DNA of 64,000 nucleotides from Polyangiaceae bacterium (GCA_947475525.1 CANJMI010000007.1:1-64000); one strand, 5' to 3'. Shown: positions 44,996 to 55,973, counted from the stretch's first letter. The notes: generated by a model not told the origin, from the sequence alone. Numbers and translations are program-made.

Positions 44996-47900
44996 TCAGT
45001 CGTCGAGCCGCGCCTTGACCTCTTCGAGCTCGAAAGCGGCGACGATGTCGCGCTCCTGAAGGTCATTGAAGCCATCGAGCCCGATGCCACACTCGAAACC
45101 CTCGCGGACATCGCGGACATCGTCCTTGAATCGCTTGAGGGTGCCGATGCCGCCGGTCCAGATGACCGCGCCATCGCGCCAAAGTCGCGCCTGCGCCGAG
45201 CGCTTCACGACGCCCTCGGTCACCATGCAGCCGGCGATCGTGCCGACCTTGCTGATCCGGAAAACCTGGCGAATTTCGGCCTTGCCGATCTCCTTCTCGA
45301 CCTTCACCGCGGGAAGCAGGGCTTCCATCGCGCTGCGGACATCGTCGATCACTTCGTAGATGATGGTGTAGAGCCGCGTCTCCACCTTCTCTTGCTCGGC
45401 AAGCTTCTTCGCCTTGCCCGCGGGCCGAACGTTGAAGCCGATGATGCGAGCTTGCGCCGCAGCTGCGAGATTCACGTCCGACTCGGTGATCGCGCCAACT
45501 CCGGTTTGCACGATGATGAGCTTGACCTTCGTCGTCGTGAGCTTGGCGAGCGCCTGGGAAAGCGCCTCGGCGGAGCCATGCACGTCCGCCTTGAGAACCA
45601 CCTTCAATTCGAGCTGCTCCGCCTCGGCGAGCCTCTCGCGAAGTTTGTCGAGGTTGAAGCCACCTTCGCCGATGGTCGCCCGCGGCTTGTTCGACTTCTT
45701 TCGGCGTTCGTCGGCGAGAGCCTCGGCCGCCTTGAGATCCTTCACAGCGTGGACTGGATCGCCCGCGTTCGGGACCTCATCGAGACCGAGCACTTCGATT
45801 GGCGTCGACGGGCCCGCCTCTTTCAGCATTCGCCCCTTTTCGTCGGTCATCGCGCGGATTTTTCCGCTCGCGCTGCCGGCGAGAAGCACGTCACCGCGCC
45901 GCAGGACACCGTCTTGAACGAGCACGCGCGCCACGGGGCCACGCCCGCGGTCGAGCAGCGCTTCAATGACGACGCCAGACGCGCGGCGGTTCGGATACGC
46001 CCGGAGTTCGAGAACATCGGCTTGCAGCTGAATCATCTCAAGGAGCGTGTCGACGCCATCGCCAGTCTTCGCGGAGAGGCGCACGATGATCGTGTCGCCA
46101 CCCCAAGCTTCGGACTGCAAACCCTCGTTCGCGAGCTCGCGGAGGACGCGCTCAGGGTCAGCCCCTGGCTTGTCCATCTTGTTTATCGCGACGATGATCG
46201 GCACCTTCGCCGCGCGCGAGTGCGCGATCGCCTCCTTGGTCTGCGGCATGACGCCGTCATCCGCCGCAACGACGAGGATCACGATGTCCGTCAGCGACGC
46301 TCCGCGCGATCGCATCGCCGAGAAGGCCTCATGGCCCGGCGTGTCGAGGAAGCAGATGCCCTTGCCGTTCTTCTCGACGCGATACGCGCCGATGTGCTGA
46401 GTGATGCCCCCGGCCTCACCCGATGCGACCTGCGTGCGGCGGATGGTGTCGAGGAGCGAGGTCTTGCCGTGGTCGACGTGACCCATGACCGTGACGATCG
46501 GCGGACGCGGTACTTGGTCCCCCGAATCGGGCTCATCGAACTGTTGGACGGCCTGCTCGAGCTGTGCGGCGACGTTGACCGAGACGTCCTCGAGGGTCCA
46601 GCCGAACTCGCTCGCGAGGAGCTTCGCCGTGTCCGTGTCGAGCGTCGAGTTGATGTTGACGCCCGTCATGCCCATGCTGAGGAGCTTCATCAGCACGTCA
46701 GTGGACTTGAGCGCCATCTTCTGGGCGAGGTTCTGAAGGTTGGTTTCGCCTTCAACGCGAATCACCATCTTGTGCGCCGACATCTCCTTGGTGGAGACCT
46801 CGGGGCGTCGGCCGCTCATGGGTCCGACTCCGCGGCCACCGAATTGGGGCCTGCGACCGAATCCACCGCCCGGGCGCATCGGACGTCCGGCCATCGGACG
46901 TTGTCCGTAGGGACCCGGGGGTCCGCCAGCGAAGGGCCGCGCCGGTCCGCCAGGCAGATTCGCCCGCGGATCATAGGTCGTTCTGCGCGGAGGGGCACCC
47001 ACAGGCCCCACCATCGTACGGGGACGCTGGGGCATCGGGACGCCTGGTCGGCCTTCCCAAACTTCGATGCCACTCTTTGGCGTCTGCGGCGGACGGATCG
47101 GCGGCGAGTGCATTGGAATGGTGCCGGCAGGCCGAGGAGCCGGGGGAGCGAGCGGACCACGCGGCCCAGTGCCCCCAGCCGCTTGAGGTCGCTGAATTGG
47201 GGCCACCTTCGGGGCCGTCACGGGCGCGACTGCGGCGACGGCGGCGACGGCAGCGACGGCCACGGGAGCGACAGGCGCAACGGCGGCGACAGGCGCAACG
47301 GCGGCGACGGGCGCAGTTGCAGTGGGCACTTCGGCGACTCGCGCAGTGGCCGCAGGCGAGGCCTCGGGAGGCGCGGCGCGGGGACTGGCGTCAACGACAC
47401 TCGCGGCGGATTCCGTAGGCGCAACGGGCGCTACCTCGGGCTGCGAAGGTTGCGGGCGTCGTCCACGAGACGAACGTGCCGCTGGTACCTCGGTCTCGAC
47501 GCGGTTCTCCTCGACCCGCGAGGATGCGTCAGGCGAAGTGGCCGCCAACGCAGGCCCGTCGGGCGAAGCATCCACTAACGGAGCCGGCGCTTGTACAGGC
47601 GCCGTGTGAGCGCGCTGTGAAGCTTTGGCGGTTGGGGCGACGCTCGAAACGGCATGCGACGTGTCGGGTTCAAGCGAAGGTGCCGCGGCGCCACGCGACG
47701 ACGGGCGCACGCCAGCTTGAGACGGTCGAACTGCAGCAGAACTCGCTCGCGTACCCGAGTGGGACGCGCGCGCCGGCGGCACCTCGGCGGTCCCGCTTGC
47801 GTCGGGACGGGAGACAGCTTGGGGGGCGTCAGGCAGCGAAAACTCGGAACCAGCGCCGTCGGGCGACTTGGCCAGCTCAGGCTTCGCGCGGCGTTTGATC

Positions 47901-48109
47901 ACGCCGGCGCCGATGCGCTGTTCGACGACCTTCTTGTCGTCCTCGCCTTTGCGCTCGAGCTTCCGCTTGATGCGTTCGACCACCTCGGGCTCGACGGCGC
48001 TCATATGGTTTTTCACTTCGGAAAAACCGAGCGATTGAAACATGGTGACCACGTCTTTGTTGGTCAACCCGAGATCCCGAGCGACCTCGTATACGCGAAC
48101 TTTGTTCAT
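44996..48109 (-). CDS. infB: Translation initiation factor IF-2
   Basis: 1037 residues from ATG 48109 ([14 protein letters not shown]), the usual IF-2 N-terminus. A GTG at 48124 overlaps the previous stop (GTGA) and would add five residues, so the start is uncertain. Residues about 60-400 are Ala/Pro/Val-rich, with VAAVAPVA repeats and then a Gly/Arg/Pro-rich stretch. GTPase motifs begin near 540: [14 protein letters not shown] (G1), DTPGHEAF (G3) and NKMDKPGAD (G4). The C-terminal domains are complete. Confidence 0.97.
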   Translation of the reverse strand: MNKVRVYEVARDLGLTNKDVVTMFQSLGFSEVKNHMSAVEPEVVERIKRKLERKGEDDKKVVEQRIGAGVIKRRAKPELAKSPDGAGSEFSLPDAPQAVSRPDASGTAEVPPARASHSGTRASSAAVRPSQAGVRPSSRGAAAPSLEPDTSHAVSSVAPTAKASQRAHTAPVQAPAPLVDASPDGPALAATSPDASSRVEENRVETEVPAARSSRGRRPQPSQPEVAPVAPTESAASVVDASPRAAPPEASPAATARVAEVPTATAPVAAVAPVAAVAPVAPVAVAAVAAVAAVAPVTAPKVAPIQRPQAAGGTGPRGPLAPPAPRPAGTIPMHSPPIRPPQTPKSGIEVWEGRPGVPMPQRPRTMVGPVGAPPRRTTYDPRANLPGGPARPFAGGPPGPYGQRPMAGRPMRPGGGFGRRPQFGGRGVGPMSGRRPEVSTKEMSAHKMVIRVEGETNLQNLAQKMALKSTDVLMKLLSMGMTGVNINSTLDTDTAKLLASEFGWTLEDVSVNVAAQLEQAVQQFDEPDSGDQVPRPPIVTVMGHVDHGKTSLLDTIRRTQVASGEAGGITQHIGAYRVEKNGKGICFLDTPGHEAFSAMRSRGASLTDIVILVVAADDGVMPQTKEAIAHSRAAKVPIIVAINKMDKPGADPERVLRELANEGLQSEAWGGDTIIVRLSAKTGDGVDTLLEMIQLQADVLELRAYPNRRASGVVIEALLDRGRGPVARVLVQDGVLRRGDVLLAGSASGKIRAMTDEKGRMLKEAGPSTPIEVLGLDEVPNAGDPVHAVKDLKAAEALADERRKKSNKPRATIGEGGFNLDKLRERLAEAEQLELKVVLKADVHGSAEALSQALAKLTTTKVKLIIVQTGVGAITESDVNLAAAAQARIIGFNVRPAGKAKKLAEQEKVETRLYTIIYEVIDDVRSAMEALLPAVKVEKEIGKAEIRQVFRISKVGTIAGCMVTEGVVKRSAQARLWRDGAVIWTGGIGTLKRFKDDVRDVREGFECGIGLDGFNDLQERDIVAAFELEEVKARLDD

Positions 48110-48120
48110 TGAGTTATCCG

Positions 48121-48906
48121 TCACGTGCCTCGAGCCATCGCTGCCGCCAGAGATAGTGAAACCGCACCCCGCACAGCAATGGCGAGCGATTCGTCAATGA
48201 TCGCCACCATTCCAACGACGTCGCGTCCGCAGGCTTCCCCGAGCGAACGCTTCGAACCAAACGCGAGGGCCAGCCCAGAGGCCAAGGCCTTCGCCACCTC
48301 GCTCTCACGCAACGCCGCCGCATCCACGGCAACGAGCGTGAGCCTCGAATTCGCTTCGGCAACGGCGGTCGTTCCGAAGGCCACCTTACGCGAACGAACT
48401 CCAACGGCGATGAGCTCGTGAACACGGCGCCCCGCCGCATCCTCGAGTGCAGTCGCGAGCCCGTCGAACGAGGCGCTCACTTCACGCTTCGCAGCTCGGG
48501 CGAAACCCCGCCGCGCAGCTTCTTCGAGGCAACGGCGAGTGGGGTGAACCCATGCGCCGCGACCGAACGACTTCCCTGCCAGATCGAGCACCGGCGTGAG
48601 TGCCGCCGGAGTAAAAGTCACCGCAACGTCCGTCACAGCGGCGGCAACTTCGGTCACGGCAACCTCACCTTCGATTGCCGCGGCGGCAACTTCGGTCACG
48701 GCAACCTCACCTTCGGTTGCCGCGGCGGCACGCGGAAGAAGGGCGAAACGGACCATCTCGAAGCTCCCTTTCGGGCGCTCCGCGCGTACACCGCACCCGA
48801 CGCACGAGCGTGCGTTCTCCGGCGCGCGCACGCGCGTGGAGCGAGGTCCCCGGCGGCTCGCCTGAGCGCGCGCGGAACGGTCGTGGTCTCGCATCGCCAT
48901 TCCCAT
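48121..48906 (-). CDS. YlxR (DUF448) and L7Ae-like fusion, RNA-binding
   Basis: 261 residues from ATG 48906; a TTG at 48915 would overlap the nusA stop. The YlxR part has 'PENARSCVGCGVRAERPKGSFEMVRFAL' near 28-56 and, beyond an insert, GRGAWVHPTRRCLEEAARRGFARA. The rest (about 165-255) is L7Ae/YlxQ-like: RKVAFGTTAVAEA, LTLVAVDAA, and KRSLGEACGRDVVGMVAIID. Fusion of YlxR with an L7Ae-type domain between nusA and infB occurs in this lineage. The YlxR domain is split by a 42-bp tandem repeat insert (TEGEVAVTEVAAA). Probably an rRNA- or RNase P-associated factor. Confidence 0.85.
   Translation of the reverse strand: MGMAMRDHDRSARAQASRRGPRSTRVRAPENARSCVGCGVRAERPKGSFEMVRFALLPRAAAATEGEVAVTEVAAAAIEGEVAVTEVAAAVTDVAVTFTPAALTPVLDLAGKSFGRGAWVHPTRRCLEEAARRGFARAAKREVSASFDGLATALEDAAGRRVHELIAVGVRSRKVAFGTTAVAEANSRLTLVAVDAAALRESEVAKALASGLALAFGSKRSLGEACGRDVVGMVAIIDESLAIAVRGAVSLSLAAAMARGT
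48641..48724 (-). repeat. 42-bp tandem duplication inside the YlxR domain
   Basis: The 42-base unit beginning GCGGCAACTTCGGTCACGGC starts at 48641 and again at 48683, with one base difference (GATTGCC against GGTTGCC). A degenerate third unit lies at about 48600-48640. It adds a 14-residue acidic/Val/Ala insert twice, in frame. Confidence 0.9.
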
Positions 48907-48911
48907 TGCCT

Positions 48912-50582
48912 TCAAGCCGTAACTTCCGGTCCTCCGTTAACGCCCGTCGCGCCCTCGGCCGCGGCCTGAGTCCGAGCCGCCGCGAGAAGCTCACGCTCAC
49001 GAAGGGCGAATTCCTCTGCGCTTTTCTTCACGTGCGCCGCCTTCTTCATACCGAGTCCGGTACGAATCGCAAGGCGATCCGCATCCTCCCGTGTCACCGA
49101 GCCAAGCGACCTGTAGCCCGCGTCCTCGAGCAACGTGAGCGTGCGGTGGCCGATACCCGAAACGCAGAGCATTCGCTCGCGCTCCGAAGGTGCCTCGGAC
49201 CGGGTTGCGATCGTGCGGATCTGCTCGTCACGCAGTCGGTCCATCGTCGCCGCGGCCGAATCCCGGACGCGCGCGCCATTCACCTCGTCGCCGATCCCTT
49301 GGATTCCGGCGAGCTCTTCGACACTCGCCTCGGCGATTTCCTCGAGGGCACGGAAGCCCACTCGGTACATCGCGCGAGCGAGGTTGTCGTCGATCCCAGG
49401 CACGCCAAGGATCTGTTCGACGGCCTCTTCTTCCATCTTACGGAACTTCGACTCGCCGATCACGTCGAGCTTCCAATCGGTAAGCTGCGAGGCGAGGCGA
49501 ACGTTCTGGCCCTTGCGGCCAATGGCGAGACTCAGCTTCTCATCAGGGACGACGATTTCCATGCGGCCGCCCGTCTCGTCGACGATGACCTTGTGAACCT
49601 CGGCAGGCTGAATCGCTGCGATGACGTAACGCGCGGGATCGCGATCGTAAGGTACGATGTCGATCTTCTCACCGCGAAGCTCCTGCACGACGGCCTGAAC
49701 GCGCGAGCCTTTCATGCCGACGCACGCGCCGACCGGATCGACGTCCGCATCACGCGAGGTCACGGAGATCTTCGAGCGGCTCCCGGCCTCGCGGGCGACG
49801 GCCACGATGCGCACGATGCCCTCGTAAATTTCGGGCACCTCGGCCTCGAAGAGCTTTTCGACCAACCGCGGGTCGGAGCGCGAAAGCACCACGATGGGGC
49901 CGCGCGCCTCGCGATCGACATCCTTGACGTAGGCCACGATGCGCTCGCCCGGCCGGTAGCTCTCGCGGGGAGTTTGTTCACGACCGCTCAGCACGGCCTC
50001 GGTCTTGCCGAGGTCGACGATGATGTTGTTGCCGCGCTCGAAACGGCGAACGATGCCGCGGATGAGCTCGCCTTTTTTGGCCTTGTATTCGTTGTAGATG
50101 AGGTCGCGCTCGGCATCGCGAACGCGCTGCAAGAGGACCTGCTTCGCGGTCTGCGCGGCGATGCGACCGAAGCTCTTGCGAGCCTGGCGGATCCCGAGCA
50201 AATCGCCGAACTGCGTATCCTGCTTCTCGGCCTGCGCCTTTTCTTCTTCGCGCCAAAAGATCTGGAAGCCAAGGGCCTCGCCGATCTCGGCTTGCAGCTC
50301 GGCTTGGAGGTTCAACCTCTGGAGCTCGCTCATCGCGATCTCGCGCTCCGCATCGGCCACTTCCTCGACGACGGTCATGAACTGAAACAGCTCGACGTGC
50401 CCTTTGTCGGGATTGTAGCGGGCTTCGAGTTCGCGATTGAGACCGAACGTATTTTGGGCGGCCTTGAGAATCGCGGCTTCGATGGTCTCGACGAGGGCTT
50501 GCTTCTCGACGCCCTTCTCCTTCGCGACTTCATCGAGCACCTGGTCCAGATTGACTTCGGGGGTTCTGGCCTTTTCTACCAT
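48912..50582 (-). CDS. nusA: Transcription termination/antitermination factor NusA
   Basis: 556 residues. An N-terminal RNA polymerase-binding domain (about 1-145) is followed by S1 (about 155-215, with [23 protein letters not shown]), then two KH domains ([27 protein letters not shown] and [26 protein letters not shown]). The C-terminal ~170 residues carry helix-hairpin-helix repeats ([30 protein letters not shown]). It lies 48 bases after rimP. Confidence 0.97.
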   Translation of the reverse strand: MVEKARTPEVNLDQVLDEVAKEKGVEKQALVETIEAAILKAAQNTFGLNRELEARYNPDKGHVELFQFMTVVEEVADAEREIAMSELQRLNLQAELQAEIGEALGFQIFWREEEKAQAEKQDTQFGDLLGIRQARKSFGRIAAQTAKQVLLQRVRDAERDLIYNEYKAKKGELIRGIVRRFERGNNIIVDLGKTEAVLSGREQTPRESYRPGERIVAYVKDVDREARGPIVVLSRSDPRLVEKLFEAEVPEIYEGIVRIVAVAREAGSRSKISVTSRDADVDPVGACVGMKGSRVQAVVQELRGEKIDIVPYDRDPARYVIAAIQPAEVHKVIVDETGGRMEIVVPDEKLSLAIGRKGQNVRLASQLTDWKLDVIGESKFRKMEEEAVEQILGVPGIDDNLARAMYRVGFRALEEIAEASVEELAGIQGIGDEVNGARVRDSAAATMDRLRDEQIRTIATRSEAPSERERMLCVSGIGHRTLTLLEDAGYRSLGSVTREDADRLAIRTGLGMKKAAHVKKSAEEFALRERELLAAARTQAAAEGATGVNGGPEVTA

Positions 50583-50630
50583 GGCTTTTCCTGTGTTACC
50601 GGTTGCGTTGAACGAGTCCGTGGCTGCGCG

Positions 50631-51203
50631 TCAGTCGCGCTTGCGCCTCGGCTCTTTCGACTTTGACTTCTTGGGAGCGTTCTTGGCCTGTGCGCCAACC
50701 TCGAAGACGAGCTTCGCTTCGCGGATGTTGGCGAGCGCCACCGAGAACCGTTTGCCGTCGACTTCCATCTCGACGGCGTCTCCGACGACGGAGAGGATGG
50801 TGCCGCGAAAGGCCATCTGACCATCGGTCGCGGCTTCCTTCAGCTTGCACTTGGCGAGCCTTCCCACCTGTCGCTTGAAATCGTGGGCGTTGCGCAGTGG
50901 CCTGTCGAGTCCAGGCGAGCTCACCTCGAGGTCGTATGCGCCCGGCACCAGGTCGGCTTCATCCAGCGCGAGCGAGACCGCACGCGACACGTGGGCGCAG
51001 TCATCGAGGGTGACACCTGCGAGGGGGTCTTTCGCTTGCGCGGGGTGTTCGATGAACACACGCAGGATGTTGCCCGTCCACTCGAGGTCCCAAAGGCCAA
51101 AGCCGCGCGCCTGGACGATCGGTTCAACCAACGCGCGAACGAGCCCATCCTCGAAGCGTGGCGTCGCTTCGGGCGGGGATTCTTCGAGCAGAGGGCGATC
51201 CAT
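50631..51203 (-). CDS. rimP: Ribosome maturation factor RimP
   Basis: 190 residues. RimP acts in 30S assembly. Diagnostic parts are LVEPIVQARGFGLWDLEWTG, 'VTLDDCAHVSRAVSLALDEAD' and YDLEVSSPGLDRPLRNAHDF. The C-terminal domain is SH3-like and ends in a basic tail (KKSKSKEPRRKRD). It is the first gene of the nusA operon; a terminator for upstream genes lies just before it. Confidence 0.93.
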   Translation of the reverse strand: MDRPLLEESPPEATPRFEDGLVRALVEPIVQARGFGLWDLEWTGNILRVFIEHPAQAKDPLAGVTLDDCAHVSRAVSLALDEADLVPGAYDLEVSSPGLDRPLRNAHDFKRQVGRLAKCKLKEAATDGQMAFRGTILSVVGDAVEMEVDGKRFSVALANIREAKLVFEVGAQAKNAPKKSKSKEPRRKRD

Positions 51204-51224
51204 TAAAAACAGAGTCTAAATACG

Positions 51225-51254
51225 AAAAAACCGGCATCCCGAGCGGGCGCCGGC
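51225..51254 (-). terminator. Intrinsic terminator upstream of rimP
   Basis: On the minus strand a GC-rich hairpin (GCCGGCGCCCGCTCGGGATGCC, arms around 51249-51254 and 51231-51235 with an inner CCC/GGG pair) is followed by six T (51230-51225). It should end transcription of ileS and the amidohydrolase gene before the rimP-nusA operon begins. A T run also precedes the hairpin, so it could work weakly in both directions. Confidence 0.75.
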
Positions 51255-51372
51255 AAAAAACTTTTCAGTCTTTCGACCAGTCCGCCGGCTTCTTACGAGA
51301 AACCCCGAGCGCGGTCAAGGTGCACGGCGCCGCGCTGGTCGATAAATGATCCACTTCGGCAACGTGAGCGCG

Positions 51373-52137
51373 TCACGCAGTCGGCACTCCGCGCGCCGCA
51401 TCCGCCGCAGCCGTTCGAGCAAACTCCGCCAACACGCGCACGACCTTCGCGCGGACGCCAGGTTCTACCGCGAGATCTTGCCTCAACTCGAGTTCGAGGG
51501 CGCGCCGACCCGACACGCTCGCGTGGGAGCTGACCGAATAAATGAGCCCCTCCTTGCCCGAGTACGGTTCGTTCAGTCGCGTGTCGAAGCCGGCCGACTT
51601 GAAGCGCGCGCAAAGCTCAACGGCGAGCGCCTCCTCGCGATCGAAAAGCACGCCTACCTCGACGGTGCGGGGTGTCCCTTCGTAAAGGGGCGTGAAGCTG
51701 TGGAGCGACAGCGCGAGGGGTGCTGCGCTGGCCGCGAAGAGCGCGTCGAGCTCGCGGTGGTAGGCATGCCAGGCGACGAGACGGCGGTCGAGGGCCGCAC
51801 CGTCGACGTTCGCGTTCATCGCAATCGTTCGACCTTCGGCCACCTTCCGCACGAGCGTATCGGAATCGAGCGGCCGGTTCGCATCGCAGAAGAGTCGCGA
51901 GAACCCGGCCAGCACCGCTCCCGCACCAAGCTCGCGCGCAAGCTCGCGCGTGAGGTGTGCCGCGCCGAGATCGAACGCCCAATGCGTGCCTCGAAGCCAG
52001 CTGTCCTCGTCGGGCCAACTGACCCCTGCCGGCAGCGCTTCGGACGCGTGCTCGCACGTCAGGACGAGCGGCGCTCGCGGATCCCGCTCGAGGATGACCT
52101 GGACGAGCTCTGTGCCCTCGCCTTCCGTAGCCGACAT
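51373..52137 (-). CDS. N-formylglutamate amidohydrolase family protein
   Basis: 254 residues from ATG 52137. The family hallmark LTCEHASEALP is near residue 25-35. Other matches are 'HWAFDLGAAHLTRELAREL', the 'FSRLFCDANRP' segment, 'ALSLHSFTPLYEG' and 'EVGVLFDREEALA'. Members hydrolyse N-formylglutamate in histidine degradation, but no hut genes are nearby, so the natural substrate is uncertain. It lies 5 bases after the ileS stop and is probably co-transcribed. Confidence 0.85.
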   Translation of the reverse strand: MSATEGEGTELVQVILERDPRAPLVLTCEHASEALPAGVSWPDEDSWLRGTHWAFDLGAAHLTRELARELGAGAVLAGFSRLFCDANRPLDSDTLVRKVAEGRTIAMNANVDGAALDRRLVAWHAYHRELDALFAASAAPLALSLHSFTPLYEGTPRTVEVGVLFDREEALAVELCARFKSAGFDTRLNEPYSGKEGLIYSVSSHASVSGRRALELELRQDLAVEPGVRAKVVRVLAEFARTAAADAARGVPTA

Positions 52138-52142
52138 CAGGG

Positions 52143-55100
52143 TCACGCCTTCGTCCCGTCGAGTGCGAGCTCCTCCGCCTCGATCGCGAAAATCGCGGCG
52201 GTCGCAGGGGCGTCGGTGAGCGGTGCTACGACGAGCGACGCGCAAAGTGCTTCTTCGGCAATCGTCGAGCGCGCGGCCTCGACGACACGCATGATGCGCT
52301 CGCTGCCGTAGATCGTGAGGGCGAGTTTGTCGGTGAACGCGAGGCCGAGGTCTTTGCGCTTCTGCTGCACCTTCGCGAGAACGTCCCGCGCGAGTCCCTC
52401 GTCCCTGAGTTCGGGCGTAAGCTCCGTGTGCAACACGACGACCCCCGTGCGTCCACCCGCGGCGGCAAATCCCTCGCTCGCGACGACTGCGATGTCGAGC
52501 TCCTCGCCCGAGAGGTCGATGCCCTCGCCCTCGACGTCGACGACCACCTTGCCTTCACGCGACAGCTCGGCATGGAGCCTGGCTGCATCCGCCCGCTCGA
52601 GCGCTTGCTTCAGTGCCTGGACCTTTTTTCCAATGCGCGGGCCGAGTGCGCGGAAATTAGGCTTCAACCGATAGTGCACCGCGCCCGCCTCTTGGCCGGG
52701 TTCGAGCCAGCGCACCTCGTGCACGTTCAGCTCCTCCGCGATCAGCGGCCCGTAGCTCGCAAGCGACGCTGCCAGCGCACGATCGCTCACGACGACATCG
52801 GCTCGGCCAAGGGGCTGACGGACGCGCAGGCGGTTGTCGCTACGCACCTGCAAGCCAAGGCTCACAAGCTCCCTCACCGCGCGCATTTCGGCGGCGAGAC
52901 TCTCGTCGATAAGCGACTCATCGGCGTCCGGGTACGCCACGAGATGCACACTTTGCGGCGCATCGGGCCACGCCCGGCGCACGAGGTTCTGGTAGAGCCC
53001 CTCCGCGAAAAATGGAACGAATGGCGCGATAAGTTTCGAGAGCGTGACGAGCGATTCGTAGAGCGTCGTGGTCGCATCGAGCTTGTCTGCGGCGAGGGTC
53101 GCGTCGCCCGCCGGGGCCCAGAATCGGCTGCGGCTCCGCCGGACGTACCAATTCGAGAGAGCATCGACGACGTCGACGATTCGCTGCGACGCCTCGTAGA
53201 TGCCGAAACCGTCGAGATGCTTTTTCACCTCGCGCACGGTGAGCGCGACCTCACTCGCGATCCAGCGATCCAGGATGCTCCGCTGCGCCATCGGGTTGGC
53301 CGTCACCTTCGCGGGATCGAAGCCGTCGATGTTCGCGTAGATGACGAAGAACGAATAGACGTTGCGGAGCTTTATCAGGAAATCTTTCTGCAACAAGCGC
53401 ACGTTCGAAAGGGAGTGACGCGTGTTCGTCCACGGCGGCGACGACGCGTAGAAGAACCACCGGAACGCGTCCGCGCCAGGCGCCGGCCGGGTAGGATCTT
53501 CAACGAAAACACGCTCATTTTGCGGAAGGCGCGGCACATCGACGACTTTGACGGCGAGGCCCTGCGCGTTCGGTTTCACGCTGAGCGAAGCGGCATCTTC
53601 GGGCGCCATCACGAGCACCCGGCGCGGCAGCCCCTTCAGCGCCTTGAGCGTCATCGGACGCGCGTCATCATGACGGTCGCCTCGATACATCATCACGTGG
53701 GCTTCATCCCCCGTGAGGTCGAGGCCTTCGTAATCTTCGCGCGCGGCATACACGGCGCCGGCTTCGACGGGCTTGCCCCGCAGGAGCTTTTGGACGGCGG
53801 GGTCGTCCGGTGACACGGGGGCAAACTCGATGCGCACGCGCTCCAAGATGATGTCGGGCGGCGTGTAGTTGCCTTTGCTCTTGCTCTCTTTCTTTCCTTC
53901 CCGATCGCCGACGTGGCCGAGGACGACACAGGCCTTGTAGGGGTGCGGGTAAGAGCGTTTGCCCAGGCCCAGCCGCTCGCACGTCGCCTCGTCGAACACG
54001 AGCGTCGAGATCATCAAGAGCGAGTAGAACCAGCCGCGGGTCTGATCGATGGCCTCGCTGATGAAGTCCGCCGGCCAGCGCTGCGAGAACTCGGCTTGCG
54101 AGCCCTCCTTGTGCGGAAATCCGAGCTGCGCGAACGGCATGCAGCCCGAATCGAACCAGCAGTCGATAACCTCGGTGACGCGACGCATCGTCCCCTGGCA
54201 CGCCTCGCACGGCAGCGTGACCTCATCGATCCACGGCTTGTGAACAATTAAATGTTCATTCAACGACGGGTCGGCCGCGCGTGCCGCACGAAACGCGTCG
54301 AACGCATGCGGGTTCCGCTGTTCGATTTCCGCGACGCTCGCGGGCGCATGCTCCGCGCCACAGCCCTCACACACCCACACGTTGAGAGGCGTCCCCCAGT
54401 AACGTTCACGCGAGAGCGCCCAGTCCACGTTGTTGCGCAAGAAGTCGCCGAAGCGCCCATCTTTGATGTGCTCAGGCAGCCACGTCACCGCCTGGTTGTT
54501 CGCGATGGCATCGCCGATGCGGTCCGTCGTACGGATGTACCAGGCGGGCCGCGCGAGCTGCATCAACGGGTCTTCATCGGCGCGCCAACAATACGGGTAG
54601 TCGTGGCGGTACTTCTCGCTGAAGACCAGCAATCCGCGAGCATCGAGGTCCGCCAAAATTTTCGGATCGGCGTCCTTGATCCAAAGGCCCTCGAAGGCGC
54701 CGGCCTCGGCGGTCATCTTGCCGTCGGGCCCAACCGCGCAAAGCAGCGGGACCTCGTCCGGTTCGCGATAACGCCGCAGCTCGAGCTTGTGAGCGTTGTT
54801 GTCATCCTCGCCGAAGGCCGGAGCGATGTGGACGATGCCGGTACCCGCATCGAGGGTGACGAAGTCCGCGTCGAGAACACGCCAGTAGAGCGGAGCCGCG
54901 CCGCCTTCCTTGAGGTCAGCTTTCGCATCGCGCAGCGCGCCGAACGTATCCATGCACGGGACGTAGCGGCGGCCGACGAGGTCACGGCCTTTCAAGGACA
55001 CTAAAACGGTCAGCTCGAGGCCGAGTTTCTTCGCCAGTCCTTCGCGCAGTGCCGCTGCGACGATGAGCTTTTTACCGTCTTTCCAGTCGCAAACGACGTA

Positions 55101-55859
55101 GTCGAGTCCACCGCGAACGGCTGCGTATCCGTTCGACGGCAAGGTCCACGGCGTGGTCGTCCAGACGCACAAGTGCGTACCGGGCTCCCCCTCAAGCTCG
55201 AACGCCACGAACGCGCTCGGGTCCTCGACGCTCTTGTAGTTCCAGCCGACCTCCGCGGCCGACAGCGCGGTCCCGCCTTGCGGCCACCACCAGCACACCT
55301 TGTGGCCACGGTAGAGGAGGCCTTTCTTGTGAAGTTCGGAGAGGGCCCACCAGACGCTCTCGATGTAGCTTTGGTGGTAGGTGACGTAAGCGTTTTCGGT
55401 GTCGAGCCAGTAACCGATGAGCTCGGTGTTGCGCTCCCACGCTTCGGTGTAACGAAACACCGACTCGATGCACTTCTGTACGAACGGCTTGATGCCGTAG
55501 GCCTCGATCTCCGCCTTGCCGTGAATGCCCAGATCTTTTTCGACTTCGACTTCAACGGGCAGACCGTGCGTGTCCCACCCAGCCTTGCGCGGTACGTCGT
55601 AGCCGCACATCGTTTTGTACCGCGGCACCACGTCTTTGATGCTGCGTGTGAGCGCATGTCCGTTGTGCGGCATGCCGTTCGCGGTCGGCGGTCCTTCGTA
55701 AAAGACGAACGGCCCCTTCGACGGTCCGGTCGCGCGAGAATCGGCGGAGAGCGTCCGCGCGAAAATGTCGTTCGCTTTCCAGAACGCCGCGATCTTCGCC
55801 TCCTCGCTCGGGAAGTCGAGTTCTCCTGTAACGGTCTCGAAGACGCTCTTTTCGCTCAT
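52143..55859 (-). CDS. ileS: Isoleucyl-tRNA synthetase, eukaryote-like type, with a large insert
   Basis: 1238 residues. HIGH appears as HNGH (65-68) in GPPTANGMPHNGHALTRSIK, and KMSKS as KESKS (657-661). Editing-domain landmarks CVWTTTPWTLPSN (about 231-243) and GTGIVHIAPAFGEDDN (about 339-354) are present. The overall sequence is the eukaryote-like (IleRS2) type, which is usually mupirocin-tolerant. Between residues about 672 and 795 there is an extra domain of about 120 residues, between 'SKGNYTPPDIIL' and 'ADAFRWFFYASSPPW', which are adjacent in ordinary enzymes. The zinc-binding C-x2-C pairs are visible (CEGCGAEH, CEACQG). Start and end look normal. Confidence 0.95.
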   Translation of the reverse strand: MSEKSVFETVTGELDFPSEEAKIAAFWKANDIFARTLSADSRATGPSKGPFVFYEGPPTANGMPHNGHALTRSIKDVVPRYKTMCGYDVPRKAGWDTHGLPVEVEVEKDLGIHGKAEIEAYGIKPFVQKCIESVFRYTEAWERNTELIGYWLDTENAYVTYHQSYIESVWWALSELHKKGLLYRGHKVCWWWPQGGTALSAAEVGWNYKSVEDPSAFVAFELEGEPGTHLCVWTTTPWTLPSNGYAAVRGGLDYVVCDWKDGKKLIVAAALREGLAKKLGLELTVLVSLKGRDLVGRRYVPCMDTFGALRDAKADLKEGGAAPLYWRVLDADFVTLDAGTGIVHIAPAFGEDDNNAHKLELRRYREPDEVPLLCAVGPDGKMTAEAGAFEGLWIKDADPKILADLDARGLLVFSEKYRHDYPYCWRADEDPLMQLARPAWYIRTTDRIGDAIANNQAVTWLPEHIKDGRFGDFLRNNVDWALSRERYWGTPLNVWVCEGCGAEHAPASVAEIEQRNPHAFDAFRAARAADPSLNEHLIVHKPWIDEVTLPCEACQGTMRRVTEVIDCWFDSGCMPFAQLGFPHKEGSQAEFSQRWPADFISEAIDQTRGWFYSLLMISTLVFDEATCERLGLGKRSYPHPYKACVVLGHVGDREGKKESKSKGNYTPPDIILERVRIEFAPVSPDDPAVQKLLRGKPVEAGAVYAAREDYEGLDLTGDEAHVMMYRGDRHDDARPMTLKALKGLPRRVLVMAPEDAASLSVKPNAQGLAVKVVDVPRLPQNERVFVEDPTRPAPGADAFRWFFYASSPPWTNTRHSLSNVRLLQKDFLIKLRNVYSFFVIYANIDGFDPAKVTANPMAQRSILDRWIASEVALTVREVKKHLDGFGIYEASQRIVDVVDALSNWYVRRSRSRFWAPAGDATLAADKLDATTTLYESLVTLSKLIAPFVPFFAEGLYQNLVRRAWPDAPQSVHLVAYPDADESLIDESLAAEMRAVRELVSLGLQVRSDNRLRVRQPLGRADVVVSDRALAASLASYGPLIAEELNVHEVRWLEPGQEAGAVHYRLKPNFRALGPRIGKKVQALKQALERADAARLHAELSREGKVVVDVEGEGIDLSGEELDIAVVASEGFAAAGGRTGVVVLHTELTPELRDEGLARDVLAKVQQKRKDLGLAFTDKLALTIYGSERIMRVVEAARSTIAEEALCASLVVAPLTDAPATAAIFAIEAEELALDGTKA

Positions 55860-55973
55860 GGCCCACGCTGTTTACCAAGCCTCGCTTGCGGGGGCTACCG
55901 ATCGACGATGCGACCGACCGAGCCGCTGGCAGTCGCGCCGTCCGGCAGGTAAAACCGAGTCGCCCCTGACCCC

